A stretch of DNA of 64,000 nucleotides from Flammula alnicola (GCA_015499995.1 JADNRV010000035.1:310001-374000), one strand, 5' to 3'. Positions 47,497 through 57,442 are shown, numbered from the stretch's first letter. Program-made: numbers and translations. Notes: generated by a model not told the origin, from the sequence alone.

Positions 47497-48244
47497 TCTC
47501 TTTATTTTTATGCTTATACTGCTTAGCTTTGCCTGATGTATCATTACTCAAGACTCTGTTTCTGCATCTGCATACTGTACCAAATACATTCGCACCTTGG
47601 CACTTATATCATATTGACGTACCAATTACTGAATTTAAAACTTTAACTGCCTTTAGAGAATTCCAGAGTGCCGCTCGATTGGGTAGCCAGCTTGGCTCAC
47701 CTGTGCCTCACCAACCGGCCAGAAGTGAGCTTACACTCTGGTTGGTACAGCTGGTTGGTTTTTGGCACACATTTTGCCACAATCAAGCTCCCCAGATGCT
47801 CAGGACTTGCTCCAGTTTCCTCGCATCTTCAGATTAGGGCTATTCACGAGTGCGGGTCACTTGTGAGTTAGCCCAAGTACACCTGCCAACAGAACTTGCA
47901 GTTACTTGACCCGCAAGTCCGAGTCACCCATGGGAAACAGGTGCTGACGAGTGCAAGTCAGGACTTTCGATGGCCTGCAAATACTCAAGTACTTGCAAGT
48001 TAAACAATTTGACAAGTGAGAATGAGTGTATGTAGGTCTAAGGCTGAGCACTAGTGCACTCACAAGTAACTCGCACTCAGACTCGCAAGTAATTTAGCTG
48101 CAAAATGTTAAACTCACACTCGTCATTGTAGGTATCACATACAAATATATTTCTTTTCAATCTAACTGTAACCTCGATAATGAAGGACAGCAATGCAAAT
48201 AGCCGACGTCGGTGCAATGGTAGTACAAATGAATATTGAATATT

Positions 48245-48653
48245 CTAATCGACAAGGGATGAAAGCTCTAAGTCATTTGGTAGATCTAAATCTACCTCGT
48301 TGTTGAAACTCTGTGCTCCTGGGTTTGTTTCTAAGCGTGATAACTCGATTCGTTCCTGTAGAACTTGTTAGAAGTGAGTATTTCATCATGCAGAGCAGAC
48401 TCACCATGATGATTTCGTGAATCCTTTGAATAATATAAGCAATTCTCGACTTCAACAAGTCAGGAGTTGCATGAATTGACTCCGCAAGATCTTGGATCAT
48501 TTGCAATTTCTTCATAAACCTGGGGTTGTGAGGAAGTGACCATGCGTGGGCAAGTTCATGCTTGAGCTCGTCATCGAGAACTTTATATAGATCCCGTGTA
48601 AGGTAGTGAATGCGTTGAGCAGTATGTGCGATGTCGCGGATATTCGAGAACAT
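48245..48653 (-). CDS. small helical protein encoded inside the hAT element
   Basis: Unrecognised, but with a clean two-exon structure: 48405-48653 and 48245-48355, joined through a 49-nt GTGAGT...CAG intron, 119 residues. It starts MFSNIRDIAHTAQRIHYLTR, is rich in amphipathic helix (LMI-type heptads; KLQMIQDLAESIHATPDLLK) and ends acidic, NNEVDLDLPNDLELSSLVD. An in-frame upstream stretch (MSLSKAANQWLDDW, about 48741 to 48700) is separated by one TAA, so the original protein may have been longer. The hAT position suggests a transposon-borne accessory gene, but host origin is possible. Confidence 0.5.
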
Positions 48654-49062
48654 GAGAAGTTATAAACTTTCCGAATAAAACTGAACATGTTTTATACTCC
48701 AGTCATCGAGCCACTGGTTGGCTGCTTTTGACAAGCTCATGCAAGATAAATTCTATTGTATCTGCAAGTAGGTGGAGGCAAATCGGGCTTGTGGCATCGG
48801 GCCAGACAAATGCTAATGAGTACCGCACCAGTGAGATAAGATCACTCTGGCTTGGACCTTCAAGTTCACCACTCAACGACTCATTCTACCGATCCTACAT
48901 AGACAATGGAATTTCCACCGCCTAACGATAGTCCCAATGGACACGGAAATTTTGGTAAGCATTGTTCATTCAGACTTATAAGTATGATCTTGAATATCTC
49001 CCTTTCGACAGCATTGGCTGCAACATCCAACTACCACTCACCTTCCACTTCTACTATCCAAC

Positions 49063-51196
49063 ATGGCTCACTCAGGCAAACGATGCCATATCGATGACTC
49101 GTCGGACACAGAAAGCTCAAGGCCTACGACCTTTGATGAGAGGTACGAGACAGACACAAACAGCAACGAGGAAGTTTTAGGTAAGTCAAGCTTGAGTGCG
49201 GCATATAATTTTTCATAACGCCTGACACCGATGTCTTCTCTAGCTCTGCAAAAGGAGGGTTGGACCTCTAAAGTCTACGACCATTTTCGAGAGCCGATAA
49301 TCCAGGTCAAGAATGGTGTTGTAAAGTATAAATTTGTCTGTAAAATGTATGTCTCCCACTTTCCTACTTTTCACTATGGTCTTTTGATCTTTTTTCTATC
49401 AGAAACCCTTCCCAGTCATGCACCCGTGCACGAACCGACGTTGGAACCACAAACCTCAAATGTCACATTGACGCTTGCAGTGGGCAGAAGGCGCCCAACG
49501 ATCAGACCATCAACAAGTTTGCGCACGGATCTACCTACAGTCCAGGCGCATTCCGATTTCTCATTACTCGCTGACGTATCCATATCAGCTTTGATGGATG
49601 GACCTCGCCCAATGTCATCTCTTTTCTTGGGGTGATCGTCCACTATGCCCATGAAGGCAAGTTACGGTCTTTCACATTGGACTTCATAATGTATGTGAAA
49701 ACTCCCTATATTTCTATCATTCGGCAGCTGATTGCTATTTTAGTCTCAAGAAAAACCACACAGGCAAGTATCTTGCTGAAGAACTGGAGAAATGTCTCAA
49801 CGAATATGGTATCGCTAAGAATGTAAGCCTTTCGCTCTTTGTTCTTTACCATTACTCAAACTCCACATCCCAGATTCTCAGGCAGGCATGCGATAATGCC
49901 TCGAGTAATGATACAATGCTATCCGAGCTGGAGATTAGAATCCCCGAAGGGGTTAGCGGTGTTCATATGCGCATTCGCTGCATTTGCCACATATTGAACT
50001 TAGTTGTCAAGGTATAAATCCTGTTCCATTTTTCATGCATGGATGGCTAATTTTGTGTGTATCTAAGGCCATCCTCTCTCAGTTTACAACAAAGAAAAAA
50101 GCCAGCAGCGACGATAGCACCAATCAAGATATCGATGACGACAGTGTTCTCGATGAAGAAGAGCTCGAAGCTGCTGCCGAAGTTGACCCCGATAGGGAAT
50201 CTCATGATGCGGAGGAGATAGAAGAACTCTCGGCTGGAATTGAGAGGGCGTTGAAGCTGAAGGAGATGGATATAGCGCTTGGGAAGAGCGCTTTGGCAAA
50301 GGTAAGATTAATTTCATTGAATGTTAATACTGAGTGACTGATTTCTTTGTAGATAACAAAACTTGCGAAGCGCATCTTCCACAGTCCAGTCCTCTGAGAA
50401 GATCTTGTGAGCTGCTGCACCCGAGCCAAGATCGAACCAAAGCAAATACAGAGGTCAGTTCCAACGAGGTGGAACTCGGTCGCTGAAATGCTCAACTCAG
50501 TGTTGGACATCCGGGGTGGTCTTGACAAGCTGGTTGAGCTCGATCGCCACAATGAAGTTGCGAAGACATCCTTACGCCAATACAAGCTTACAACCGAGGA
50601 ATGGAGGCTTCTAACACAGCTCCAACCTATTCTTAAGGTGCAGTCTGTGTTTCTCTGGTTTAATCTATGTTTCATCCGCTAATCACTGACTTTGTAGCAC
50701 TTCCTTCGTGCAACTCTACGATTATCGCAGAAGCGCATTCCACTTCTTTATGAAGTTATCCCAGTCATTGATATTCTCACCGAGAAGCTTGAAGATTCAT
50801 CTGACGATGGCTCCCTCCTCCCAGCCGTGAGGGCTGGAGCCAAGAAAGGCCTCGCAGTCTTGAACAAGTACTACTCGAAGACAGATGAGTCAATTATGTA
50901 TCGGATTGCGATGAGTGAGTCATTATCTGCTACTTACATCATGAACCTCAAACGAATCAATTTAGTCCTCAATCCCAAGTATAAACTCACATATTTTACT
51001 GCAAAGAATTGGCCGCAGGAGTGGATTGACGCAGCATTGACGGTCTTGCGAGAGCATTGGACAGCATTCTACAAGCCGTCCGAGACCGATTCTAATGCTA
51101 TTGGCGCCAGATTCGGCCCCCCGAATCCGCCAGTTTCTGCCATGCCCGGACTTATCCTTAGCGGCGCCGACTTATTGCTTTTATACATACTAAGTG
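49063..51196 (+). pseudogene. hAT transposase, two stops and 3' truncation
   Basis: The ATG at 49063 gives MAHSGKRCHIDDSSDTESSR. After an intron, a BED-like zinc finger (CTRARTDVGTTNLKCHIDAC), then the catalytic-core landmarks SFDGWTSPNVISFLGVIVHY, ACDNASSNDTMLSEL, RCICHILNLVVKA, an acidic insert (DIDDDSVLDEEELEAAAEVD), VPTRWNSVAEMLNSV and MILNPKYKLTYF. In-frame TGA codons occur before RIHISFDGW (about 49573) and after FHSPVL (about 50396-50398). The hAT C-terminal dimerisation motif is missing because the sequence changes at 51197. At least six introns of normal size are needed. A dead Ac/Tam3-type enzyme. Confidence 0.85.
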
Positions 51197-51971
51197 CCTA
51201 ACAGACTGCATCCAGGAATAGGACTCCTATTCCCGTAGCCTTTATATATGCATCGTAGAAAACACTGTGTTTTCCTGTAGCTAGCTACGACAGAAAACAG
51301 GTGCCACAGAACTTAGGGTTCAGTGGCTACAACAAGAAACAGCCTCCGGGAAACTTAGGGATTGGCGGCTACAACAAAATACCCTTCCAGGAAACTTAAG
51401 GCTCAGGAATTAAGTTCCGTGGAACTTAAAAACAGCATGGCTACAAAAAAAAAGCCAAGGTGAGGTCTTTCACTGTGTAGCCATGGCTACATGGCTACAA
51501 CGCAAAACAGGTGCCCAGAAACTTAGGGATCGGTGGCTACAATGAAATTGTCTTCCAGGAAACTTAAGGATCAGGAATTAAGTTCCGTGGAACTTAAGAA
51601 CAGCATGGCTACAAATAAAAGAGGCCAGGCTGGGTCTCTCACTACATAGCAATGGCTACATGGCTACGACCCAAACCAGGTGCCCAGAAACTTAGAGATC
51701 AGTGGCTACAAGGAGAAATAGGTTCCACAGAACTTAGAGATGCATAGATAAGTTAATTCAGTTTACTCTACTCTTTATATATGCATCAGGGAAAACACTG
51801 TGTTTTTCTGTAGCTAGCTATGACAGAAAACAGGTGCCACAGAACTTAGAGATTGGTGGCTATGACAAGAAACAGCCTCCAGGAAACTTAGGGATCAGTG
51901 GCTACAATGAAATTGCCTTCCTAGAAACTTAAGGATCACCTGGCTACAAAGAGTTAAGTTCTGTAGAACTT

Positions 51972-51997
51972 GTTAGGGTTAGGGTTAGGTTAGGGTA
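51972..51997 (+). repeat. interstitial telomeric repeats in the PLE (left copy)
   Basis: About four TTAGGG units with one short unit (TTAGGGTTAGGGTTAGGTTA then GGG). On the RT-coding strand this reads (CCCTAA)n. The same array occurs at 55673-55698. Confidence 0.85.
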
Positions 51998-52060
51998 GTG
52001 GAGATCCTCACCACCGCCGGAGCAGTGGCAAGGGCGTACCGTTGTGTTGGGGTTCAAGCG

Positions 52061-52128
52061 GGATGCAAAAGGGCTCAAGTCGTCTTGACTTGAAAGCAAC
52101 TTTTCGGTTGAACCTCTTCAGTGCATCC
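52061..52128 (-). ncRNA. hammerhead ribozyme, type I (left copy)
   Basis: On the minus strand: stem I GGATGCA (52128-52122), core CTGAAGA, stem II GGT-TCA-ACC closed by G10.1-C11.1, core GAAA, stem III starting AAG/CTT and ending in a strong TCAAGTC/GACTTGA hairpin, then H17 = U at 52068 and stem I partner TGCATCC (52067-52061). The core matches CUGANGA...GAAA...UH at every fixed base, and all three helices form in the right order. Predicted cleavage is between 52068 and 52067. Stem II is only 3 bp with a 3-nt loop and H17 is U rather than the usual C or A, so activity may be weak. Confidence 0.68.
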
Positions 52129-52563
52129 TGGCTCGTATTTATACTGCCTGAGCATAGGCAGTGTACCAACGTGCGGGTATTATTGCGCGAGATGGCGCAA
52201 TAATGGTGCGATAAGGTGTGTTAGGCCTTGCCGTCCAAGCCGACCCACGGTTCTTAGCTTCCGCCTGGACAGGTGACCACGAATGGACCCATCGAAGCAT
52301 GGCATGAAACACGCGGCCGATTACCCGGAACCCATGCATGTACTTTTCATACATGACTCACGTTCCAGCAGCATGTGGTGGGGCCTAACCGGCTGACCAC
52401 CGCTGTACTGGAAACAAAAATAGCGTGTGCGTGCGCCACAATTCTAATAATAATAATGCTTCTAAAGAAGCCGGAACCGGCAGCGGTACAGTTTTCCCAC
52501 TGGCGACCCCAGGTCTCTAAATATAGCAACACGTGCGTAACCAACGTGTGACAGGCAAGGGGT

Positions 52564-53490
52564 ATCCGGCTTTCCATGCCGTGCCCGCACTGGACCGGTT
52601 ACTACCCGGCCCCGAGCATGTACTCCCGCGCTTAACATTCGGAACCTAGCGCCTAAATGTAATTAGAGCGCGCGTTAACATACGGGTATATCTCAACCAA
52701 CAATACGTCCGCAACGATAATAACACAAGTCGGACCGAGATGCCCGAGAAGCCCGAAGCTCCCCGACCACCAGCCAGAATAGCAGTGTACGTCCTTGCCG
52801 TCACCCCTGGACTACTCCAACTGTTCCCGATCTCAAGGCCGGAGCCTTGCTAAGGTTGGTATATTCTCCGCTCCCACCCCGACGAACTTCCCGCCGGGTC
52901 GCGGTCCCTTAACCACACCACTGCGCTGCACCGCGACTAAGCCGTATCGAACGTTCTGTTCCCCGCACAGCCGCCGTTAAGCTACCGTTTGGGCGTACTA
53001 GTAAGAGACTCGAATAAGTACCTGGGCCGAAGCTTTCACGAATAAGAGTAGCCGTCACTTGGCGTATCCTCGCGTTTTAATATCTCGAGTACATAGCTCG
53101 TGTTTAAGACCCGAGGGCCCCCTTACTAACCGAAGCTTTTAGGGTACTTGCGTCACTTACAGACATAAACTCTGGGACTCCTGTCGGTAATATTTCAACC
53201 TAAGGGCGCCTACAGTCCACTCAGCTGGTCCGATCACTGAAGCGATCATCTGCAGGTTGGGGGATCAAATCCCAATGACAACTTGCACTGTCTTATTTTA
53301 GAACGAACGACTACGCTCGATACTAACGAATTACCTAGTGCCTGATATCGATTAAGACGAACCAGGGCCTATTACGGTTTCCATACCTTCCATACTACCT
53401 TCGGCTAGGTTTCTGGGTTAACGGTTAGGGTTCGGGTTCGGGTTTGAACCGAGCCTAAAAGGCAAATAGTAAATATCTTCGTTTGGATAT
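52564..53490 (-). other. PLE 3' untranslated part between RT and 3' region
   Basis: About 930 bp present only once, rich in CG dinucleotides. It contains a tRNA-like pol III box pair (53217-53272) and degenerate telomeric repeats GGTTAGGGTTCGGGTTCGGG (53421-53440). No ORF of note. Confidence 0.5.
53217..53272 (+). promoter_or_regulatory. tRNA-like A-box/B-box pair inside the PLE
   Basis: CCACTCAGCTGG (53217-53228) resembles a tRNA D-arm/A-box and GGATCAAATCC (53262-53272) matches the B-box GGWTCRANNCC. The 45-base spacing equals that in tRNA genes. No acceptor stem pairs, so this is not a tRNA gene; it could be a tRNA-derived fragment or an internal pol III promoter antisense to the RT. Confidence 0.35.
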
Positions 53491-54912
53491 TTAACCCAAC
53501 GAGGGCTCTTCTCCGAAAAATGTATCGTCGAGGAGTACCAGATCGTCCGCAATAATGGGACTATCTTCTTCAGAATTTTGTAGAGGTAGAGCATGTGTTA
53601 CCGAGCTCAATACCTCACGTCTCATCTTACCCACAACATCGCCCAGGTTAGGCAAACGTTTGCGGGAGACAAGCCATCGTGCAGTCGTTAGACCAACTTT
53701 ACGAACGTCGATCACGTCCCTGACCTCCATACTATTACTGGTAAACCCCATGGGGCGCAGATACGTAAGGGAGATATCATCCCAACCGAAGTCAGGATTG
53801 TTCAGGGTATCAACCGCTTCCAAATCTATAGGCAACTTAACAGCCGGAACTGACTGGTCACCGTTCGACTCGTCCACTGACATCGACACTTCCTCCTGGG
53901 CTGGATCCGGAGACCCACTCACGTCAACATCCATCGGTTCGGCCGGAGCCAACCCGCGACGAACATCGAACCCAAGTCCTTCCGCGTACTTTGCGATGGT
54001 AGTATAATCAATACTAGATATATCGGCTCCGTAACGGGACTTAGCGAATTCGTAAAGTCGGGATAACCTGTTCGAGCGAACCTCGGACAGACTGGTTATC
54101 CAGCGTTTAACGACAACATTCTGAAGTTCTCGTAGGTCGAACGCTTCCCAGATCGGGTTGAACTCTGATTTCAGGACCAAGAGATCGATTATGGCTCCTC
54201 CGGTATCCGGTCTTTTGGACCGGTCTCCATTTGCGCTCTCCTCAAAGCGCGCATGCCATCTCTTGTTGGTGTTGTCCTTTAACCATTTGTTTAACAACTT
54301 CAACGGGTAGCCTCTACTGATGTAGATACTTCGAAGATCTTGGAGAGCCTCGAAGTAATTAGCAGGATTACTACTAAGTACGGCTAGCCGTGACATCTCT
54401 CCCAAGAAGGTGCCCTTTCGGACATCGAGGGGGTGGTGAGATGCGAACGGGATGCGTTCAAGGTGGTTACGTGCTTTGCGGTAAGGTTGCCATTCAAGCC
54501 GGTTGCTAGCCGGGTTGATGTACAACATCATGTCCAGGAATGCGAGATGAAACTCGCTCACGTCCCACGTAAGTTCGTGCTCGTCAAACTTTATGAATGA
54601 CTGACAATACTCAAGCGCTTCTTCGCGAGAGTTGGCATACACTAAAGCAAGACCGTCATCGATAAACCGTGCGTAGAACGCCAGTTTACCTTTGTTTAGC
54701 TCGACGGGAGCCCATTTTTCCTCAAAGACAGCGCCCCACAGGTTAGCAACATCCGGGCTACAAGCTACGCCCATTGCTAAACCGCGCTTCTGCAGGTAAA
54801 ATGTTTGCTCGAACTTAAAAATTAGATCCATGCACGCAAGCCGCATCGCTCTATCAGTGAACTTGAAGAGTTGTGTAGATGGGCGTGGATTAGATTTCCT
54901 AACAGACTGCAT
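53491..54912 (-). pseudogene. Penelope-like reverse transcriptase, 5'-truncated, no endonuclease
   Basis: 473 codons, ending at the stop 53491. The first codons (MQSVR) belong to the preceding tandem copy; element sequence starts after them, so the N-terminal RT motifs (first catalytic Asp included) are missing. Remaining landmarks are typical of PLE RTs: QKRGLAMGVACSPDVANLWG, the catalytic IDD in FYARFIDDGLALVY, FHLAFLDMMLY, then HLERIPFASHHPLDVRKGTF, LGEMSRLAVLSS and YISRGYPLKLLNKWLK in the PLE-specific C-terminal part of the RT. The last 250 residues contain an acidic linker (PDPAQEEVSMSVDES) and no GIY-YIG endonuclease motif, matching the telomere-associated, endonuclease-deficient PLEs. 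No frameshift or stop within the remaining frame. Confidence 0.85.
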
Positions 54913-55672
54913 CCAGGAATAGGACTCCTATTCCCGTAGCCTTTATATATGCATCGTAGAAAACACTGTGTTTTCCTGTAGCTAGCTACGACAGAAAACA
55001 GGTGCCACAGAACTTAGGGTTCAGTGGCTACAACAAGAAACAGCCTCCGGGAAACTTAGGGATTGGCGGCTACAACAAAATACCCTTCCAGGAAACTTAA
55101 GGCTCAGGAATTAAGTTCCGTGGAACTTAAAAACAGCATGGCTACAAAAAAAAAGCCAAGGTGAGGTCTTTCACTGTGTAGCCATGGCTACATGGCTACA
55201 ACGCAAAACAGGTGCCCAGAAACTTAGGGATCGGTGGCTACAATGAAATTGTCTTCCAGGAAACTTAAGGATCAGGAATTAAGTTCCGTGGAACTTAAGA
55301 ACAGCATGGCTACAAATAAAAGAGGCCAGGCTGGGTCTCTCACTACATAGCAATGGCTACATGGCTACGACCCAAACCAGGTGCCCAGAAACTTAGAGAT
55401 CAGTGGCTACAAGGAGAAATAGGTTCCACAGAACTTAGAGATGCATAGATAAGTTAATTCAGTTTACTCTACTCTTTATATATGCATCAGGGAAAACACT
55501 GTGTTTTTCTGTAGCTAGCTATGACAGAAAACAGGTGCCACAGAACTTAGAGATTGGTGGCTATGACAAGAAACAGCCTCCAGGAAACTTAGGGATCAGT
55601 GGCTACAATGAAATTGCCTTCCTAGAAACTTAAGGATCACCTGGCTACAAAGAGTTAAGTTCTGTAGAACTT

Positions 55673-55698
55673 GTTAGGGTTAGGGTTAGGTTAGGGTA
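55673..55698 (+). repeat. interstitial telomeric repeats in the PLE (right copy)
   Basis: Same TTAGGG-type array as at 51972-51997, with the same one-base-short unit. Confidence 0.85.
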
Positions 55699-55761
55699 GT
55701 GGAGATCCTCACCACCGCCGGAGCAGTGGCAAGGGCGTACCGTTGTGTTGGGGTTCAAGCG

Positions 55762-55829
55762 GGATGCAAAAGGGCTCAAGTCGTCTTGACTTGAAAGCAA
55801 CTTTTCGGTTGAACCTCTTCAGTGCATCC
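55762..55829 (-). ncRNA. hammerhead ribozyme, type I (right copy)
   Basis: Identical to the fold at 52061-52128. A transcript cut at both sites would give a 3701-nt monomer containing the telomeric complement near its 5' end and the RT frame in the middle. Confidence 0.68.
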
Positions 55830-56264
55830 TGGCTCGTATTTATACTGCCTGAGCATAGGCAGTGTACCAACGTGCGGGTATTATTGCGCGAGATGGCGCA
55901 ATAATGGTGCGATAAGGTGTGTTAGGCCTTGCCGTCCAAGCCGACCCACGGTTCTTAGCTTCCGCCTGGACAGGTGACCACGAATGGACCCATCGAAGCA
56001 TGGCATGAAACACGCGGCCGATTACCCGGAACCCATGCATGTACTTTTCATACATGACTCACGTTCCAGCAGCATGTGGTGGGGCCTAACCGGCTGACCA
56101 CCGCTGTACTGGAAACAAAAATAGCGTGTGCGTGCGCCACAATTCTAATAATAATAATGCTTCTAAAGAAGCCGGAACCGGCAGCGGTACAGTTTTCCCA
56201 CTGGCGACCCCAGGTCTCTAAATATAGCAACACGTGCGTAACCAACGTGTGACAGGCAAGGGGT

Positions 56265-56380
56265 TATAAGGAGTCGTGGGGGAGCATATAACCGTAACCT
56301 TAGCGGAGACCCTAACCATAAAAAAAGAACCCTAATCATAAATTAGGGTTACCCGCCCTGCCAAATGAGCAGCACGAGGG
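56265..56380. repeat. degenerate telomeric motifs at the PLE 5' edge
   Basis: Short, scattered telomere-like motifs in both directions (GACCCTAACC, AACCCTAATC, ATTAGGGTTACCC) within about 80 bp, flanking the truncated 5' edge of the PLE. Confidence 0.5.
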
Positions 56381-56389
56381 GTGCGTGGC

Positions 56390-57010
56390 GCTCGTGAGAG
56401 GCGCGCGCTGCATGCTCCCCTGCAGCTTCGCCTGCCTCGCAGGTCAGCATGCAGCAGGTCAGCGATGTCAAAGTGCACGTGCCAACTGCATGCAGTTTGC
56501 TACGCTGCAGTTTCGCCTGCTTGGCATGTCAGCGAGCAGGCATGACGCTGTCCACGTGACAGGCGCACGCAGCAACTTCCGCCGCCCCTTCGCCTGCTCC
56601 GCATGCCACGATGCATCAGGTCAGTGAATCCTGCTGCCCACGTCACGAGCGCACGCACCTTGCCCAGCTGCAGCTCCGCCGGCGTCGCCTGCCACCATGC
56701 AGCAGGTCATGCAGCTTGTTGAGCACGTGACAAGCAGTATGCCCAGCTGCAGCTTCGCCGGCCTCGCATGCTAGCATGCGGCAGGTCATGTTGCCTGTCG
56801 AGCACGTGACAGGCAGTATGCCCAGCTGCAGCTTCGCCGACCTCGCATGCTAGCATGCAGCAGGTCATGTTGCCTGTCGAGCACGTGACAGGCAGTATGC
56901 CAAGCTGCAGCTTCGCCGGCATCGCATGCGAGCATGCCGGAGGTCGGGCGTGTTCCGCCGCACGTGCCATGTGCACCCAGCCCTGCCGTCTCGCCTGCTT
57001 CGTATGCCCG
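56390..57010. repeat. GC-rich minisatellite, 79-bp core period
   Basis: Units beginning near CAGCTGCAGCTTCGCCG at 56744, 56823 and 56902 are spaced 79 bp and nearly identical; more diverged units extend left to about 56390 and right to about 57010. Each unit is full of palindromes (CAGCTG, GCATGCTAGCATGC, CACGTG). The long open frames here on both strands are a by-product of the repeat. Confidence 0.75.
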
Positions 57011-57442
57011 CAAGCGGCAGGCCTGAGCGCATTCGCCGTGCGACCCTTATTGCTGCTTTCCAAAATAGATACCGCCTGCCTGGCATGTGAATGCGCACGG
57101 AGTGGCTCCGCGCAGGGTGCGTGAGGTGGTCCTCCCTCATAGCACCAGTTGCCTCCGTACCCATGTAGCTACTGTCATTGATGAAAGAGACGGATTAAAG
57201 TGCAGTGGATTGATATGAGCGAATGCAAGAGGTCTCCGCGGCCTCAATGCCGCTCCGCGTGCGTCGATCGATGCCCTCCTAGCGGGTGAGCGTGCGGTGT
57301 CAGTTTCCTTTAGATTGGTGTGCAGCGTCGCTTTTGGATGGAGCTCCTTACGCACTGCCTGGTACATTTCCGTGCGCTACACAGTCACTCAACGATCAAC
57401 TTTCTATCTACTGCTCAATTTAGGCTTCTTCTGCTTATACGT
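57011..57442. other. spacer, no gene seen
   Basis: GC-rich to 57.3 kb, then ordinary composition; nothing recognised. Confidence 0.3.

Larger units (their letters stand above)
42300..47834 (+). mobile_element. DIRS/Ngaro-type tyrosine-recombinase retrotransposon, decayed
   Basis: Three consecutive plus-strand frames define the element: a Gag-like protein (42461-43765), a reverse transcriptase-RNase H protein (about 43870-45962) and a tyrosine recombinase (45955-47496), which replaces the integrase of LTR elements. The ends are not defined; the right limit given is where the next element begins. Nonsense changes in two frames and a replaced catalytic residue show it is inactive. Confidence 0.82.
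47835..51196 (+). mobile_element. hAT transposon, 3' end lost
   Basis: The presumed left end is TAGGGCTATTCACGAGTG at 47835, followed by about 300 bp packed with ACTTGC/GCAAGT motifs, like the subterminal transposase sites of hAT elements. The transposase gene (49063-51196) lacks its C-terminal dimerisation region because a Penelope-like element starts at 51197. A small minus-strand gene (48245-48653) lies between the left end and the transposase. The right terminus and target duplication are not in the window. Confidence 0.65.
51197..52563 (-). repeat. PLE 3' region, left copy
   Basis: 1367 bp, apparently identical to 54898-56264 at an offset of 3701. From 51236 to 51970 it consists of diverged sub-repeats: an outer module (TTTATATATGCATC...CACTGTGTTTT at 51241 and 51774) and inner modules around GAAACTTAGGGATCAGTGGC and the palindrome AGTTCCGTGGAACTTAA. 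A perfect inverted repeat GGAATAGGA/TCCTATTCC sits near the 3' terminus (51213-51231). No credible ORF. Confidence 0.85.
51197..56264 (-). mobile_element. Penelope-like retroelement, tandem pair of 5'-truncated copies (Coprina-like)
   Basis: Read on the minus strand: copy 1 is only the 3' region (56264 to 54898); copy 2 follows head to tail (54897 to 51197) with a 5'-truncated reverse transcriptase, its 3' untranslated part, and the same 3' region. The two 3' regions are each 1367 bp and appear identical, and both end at the same base (...GCAGTCTGTTAGG), as expected if that is the element's true 3' terminus. Each has a hammerhead-like ribozyme, telomeric-repeat complements and a terminal palindrome. 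The RT is of PLE type and no GIY-YIG domain is seen. Partial tandem copies, hammerheads and telomeric repeats are known traits of endonuclease-deficient PLEs of the Coprina/Athena group. Confidence 0.82.
54898..56264 (-). repeat. PLE 3' region, right copy
   Basis: 1367 bp, apparently identical to 51197-52563. Its 5' edge (56264) is a truncation point, and its 3' end is joined directly to the truncated RT of the next copy at 54897/54898. Confidence 0.85.

Noticed and set aside
47938..47965. CTGACGAG as a further hammerhead core
   Set aside because: No GAAA box follows at a usable distance and no flanking stem forms.
52139..52354. Identical 71-residue minus-strand frames at 52139-52354 and 55840-56055
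   Set aside because: They lie in the non-coding PLE 3' region upstream of the hammerhead, have no homologue I know and are identical only because the repeat is.
51197..56264. The 1367-bp direct repeats as LTRs of an LTR retrotransposon
   Set aside because: They do not start TG or end CA, no primer site or integrase is present, and the RT is of Penelope type; shared 3' regions of tandem truncated copies explain them better.
56385..57164. Frames of 75-118 residues with repeated SCSWAYCLSRA-like text
   Set aside because: By-products of the 79-bp minisatellite.
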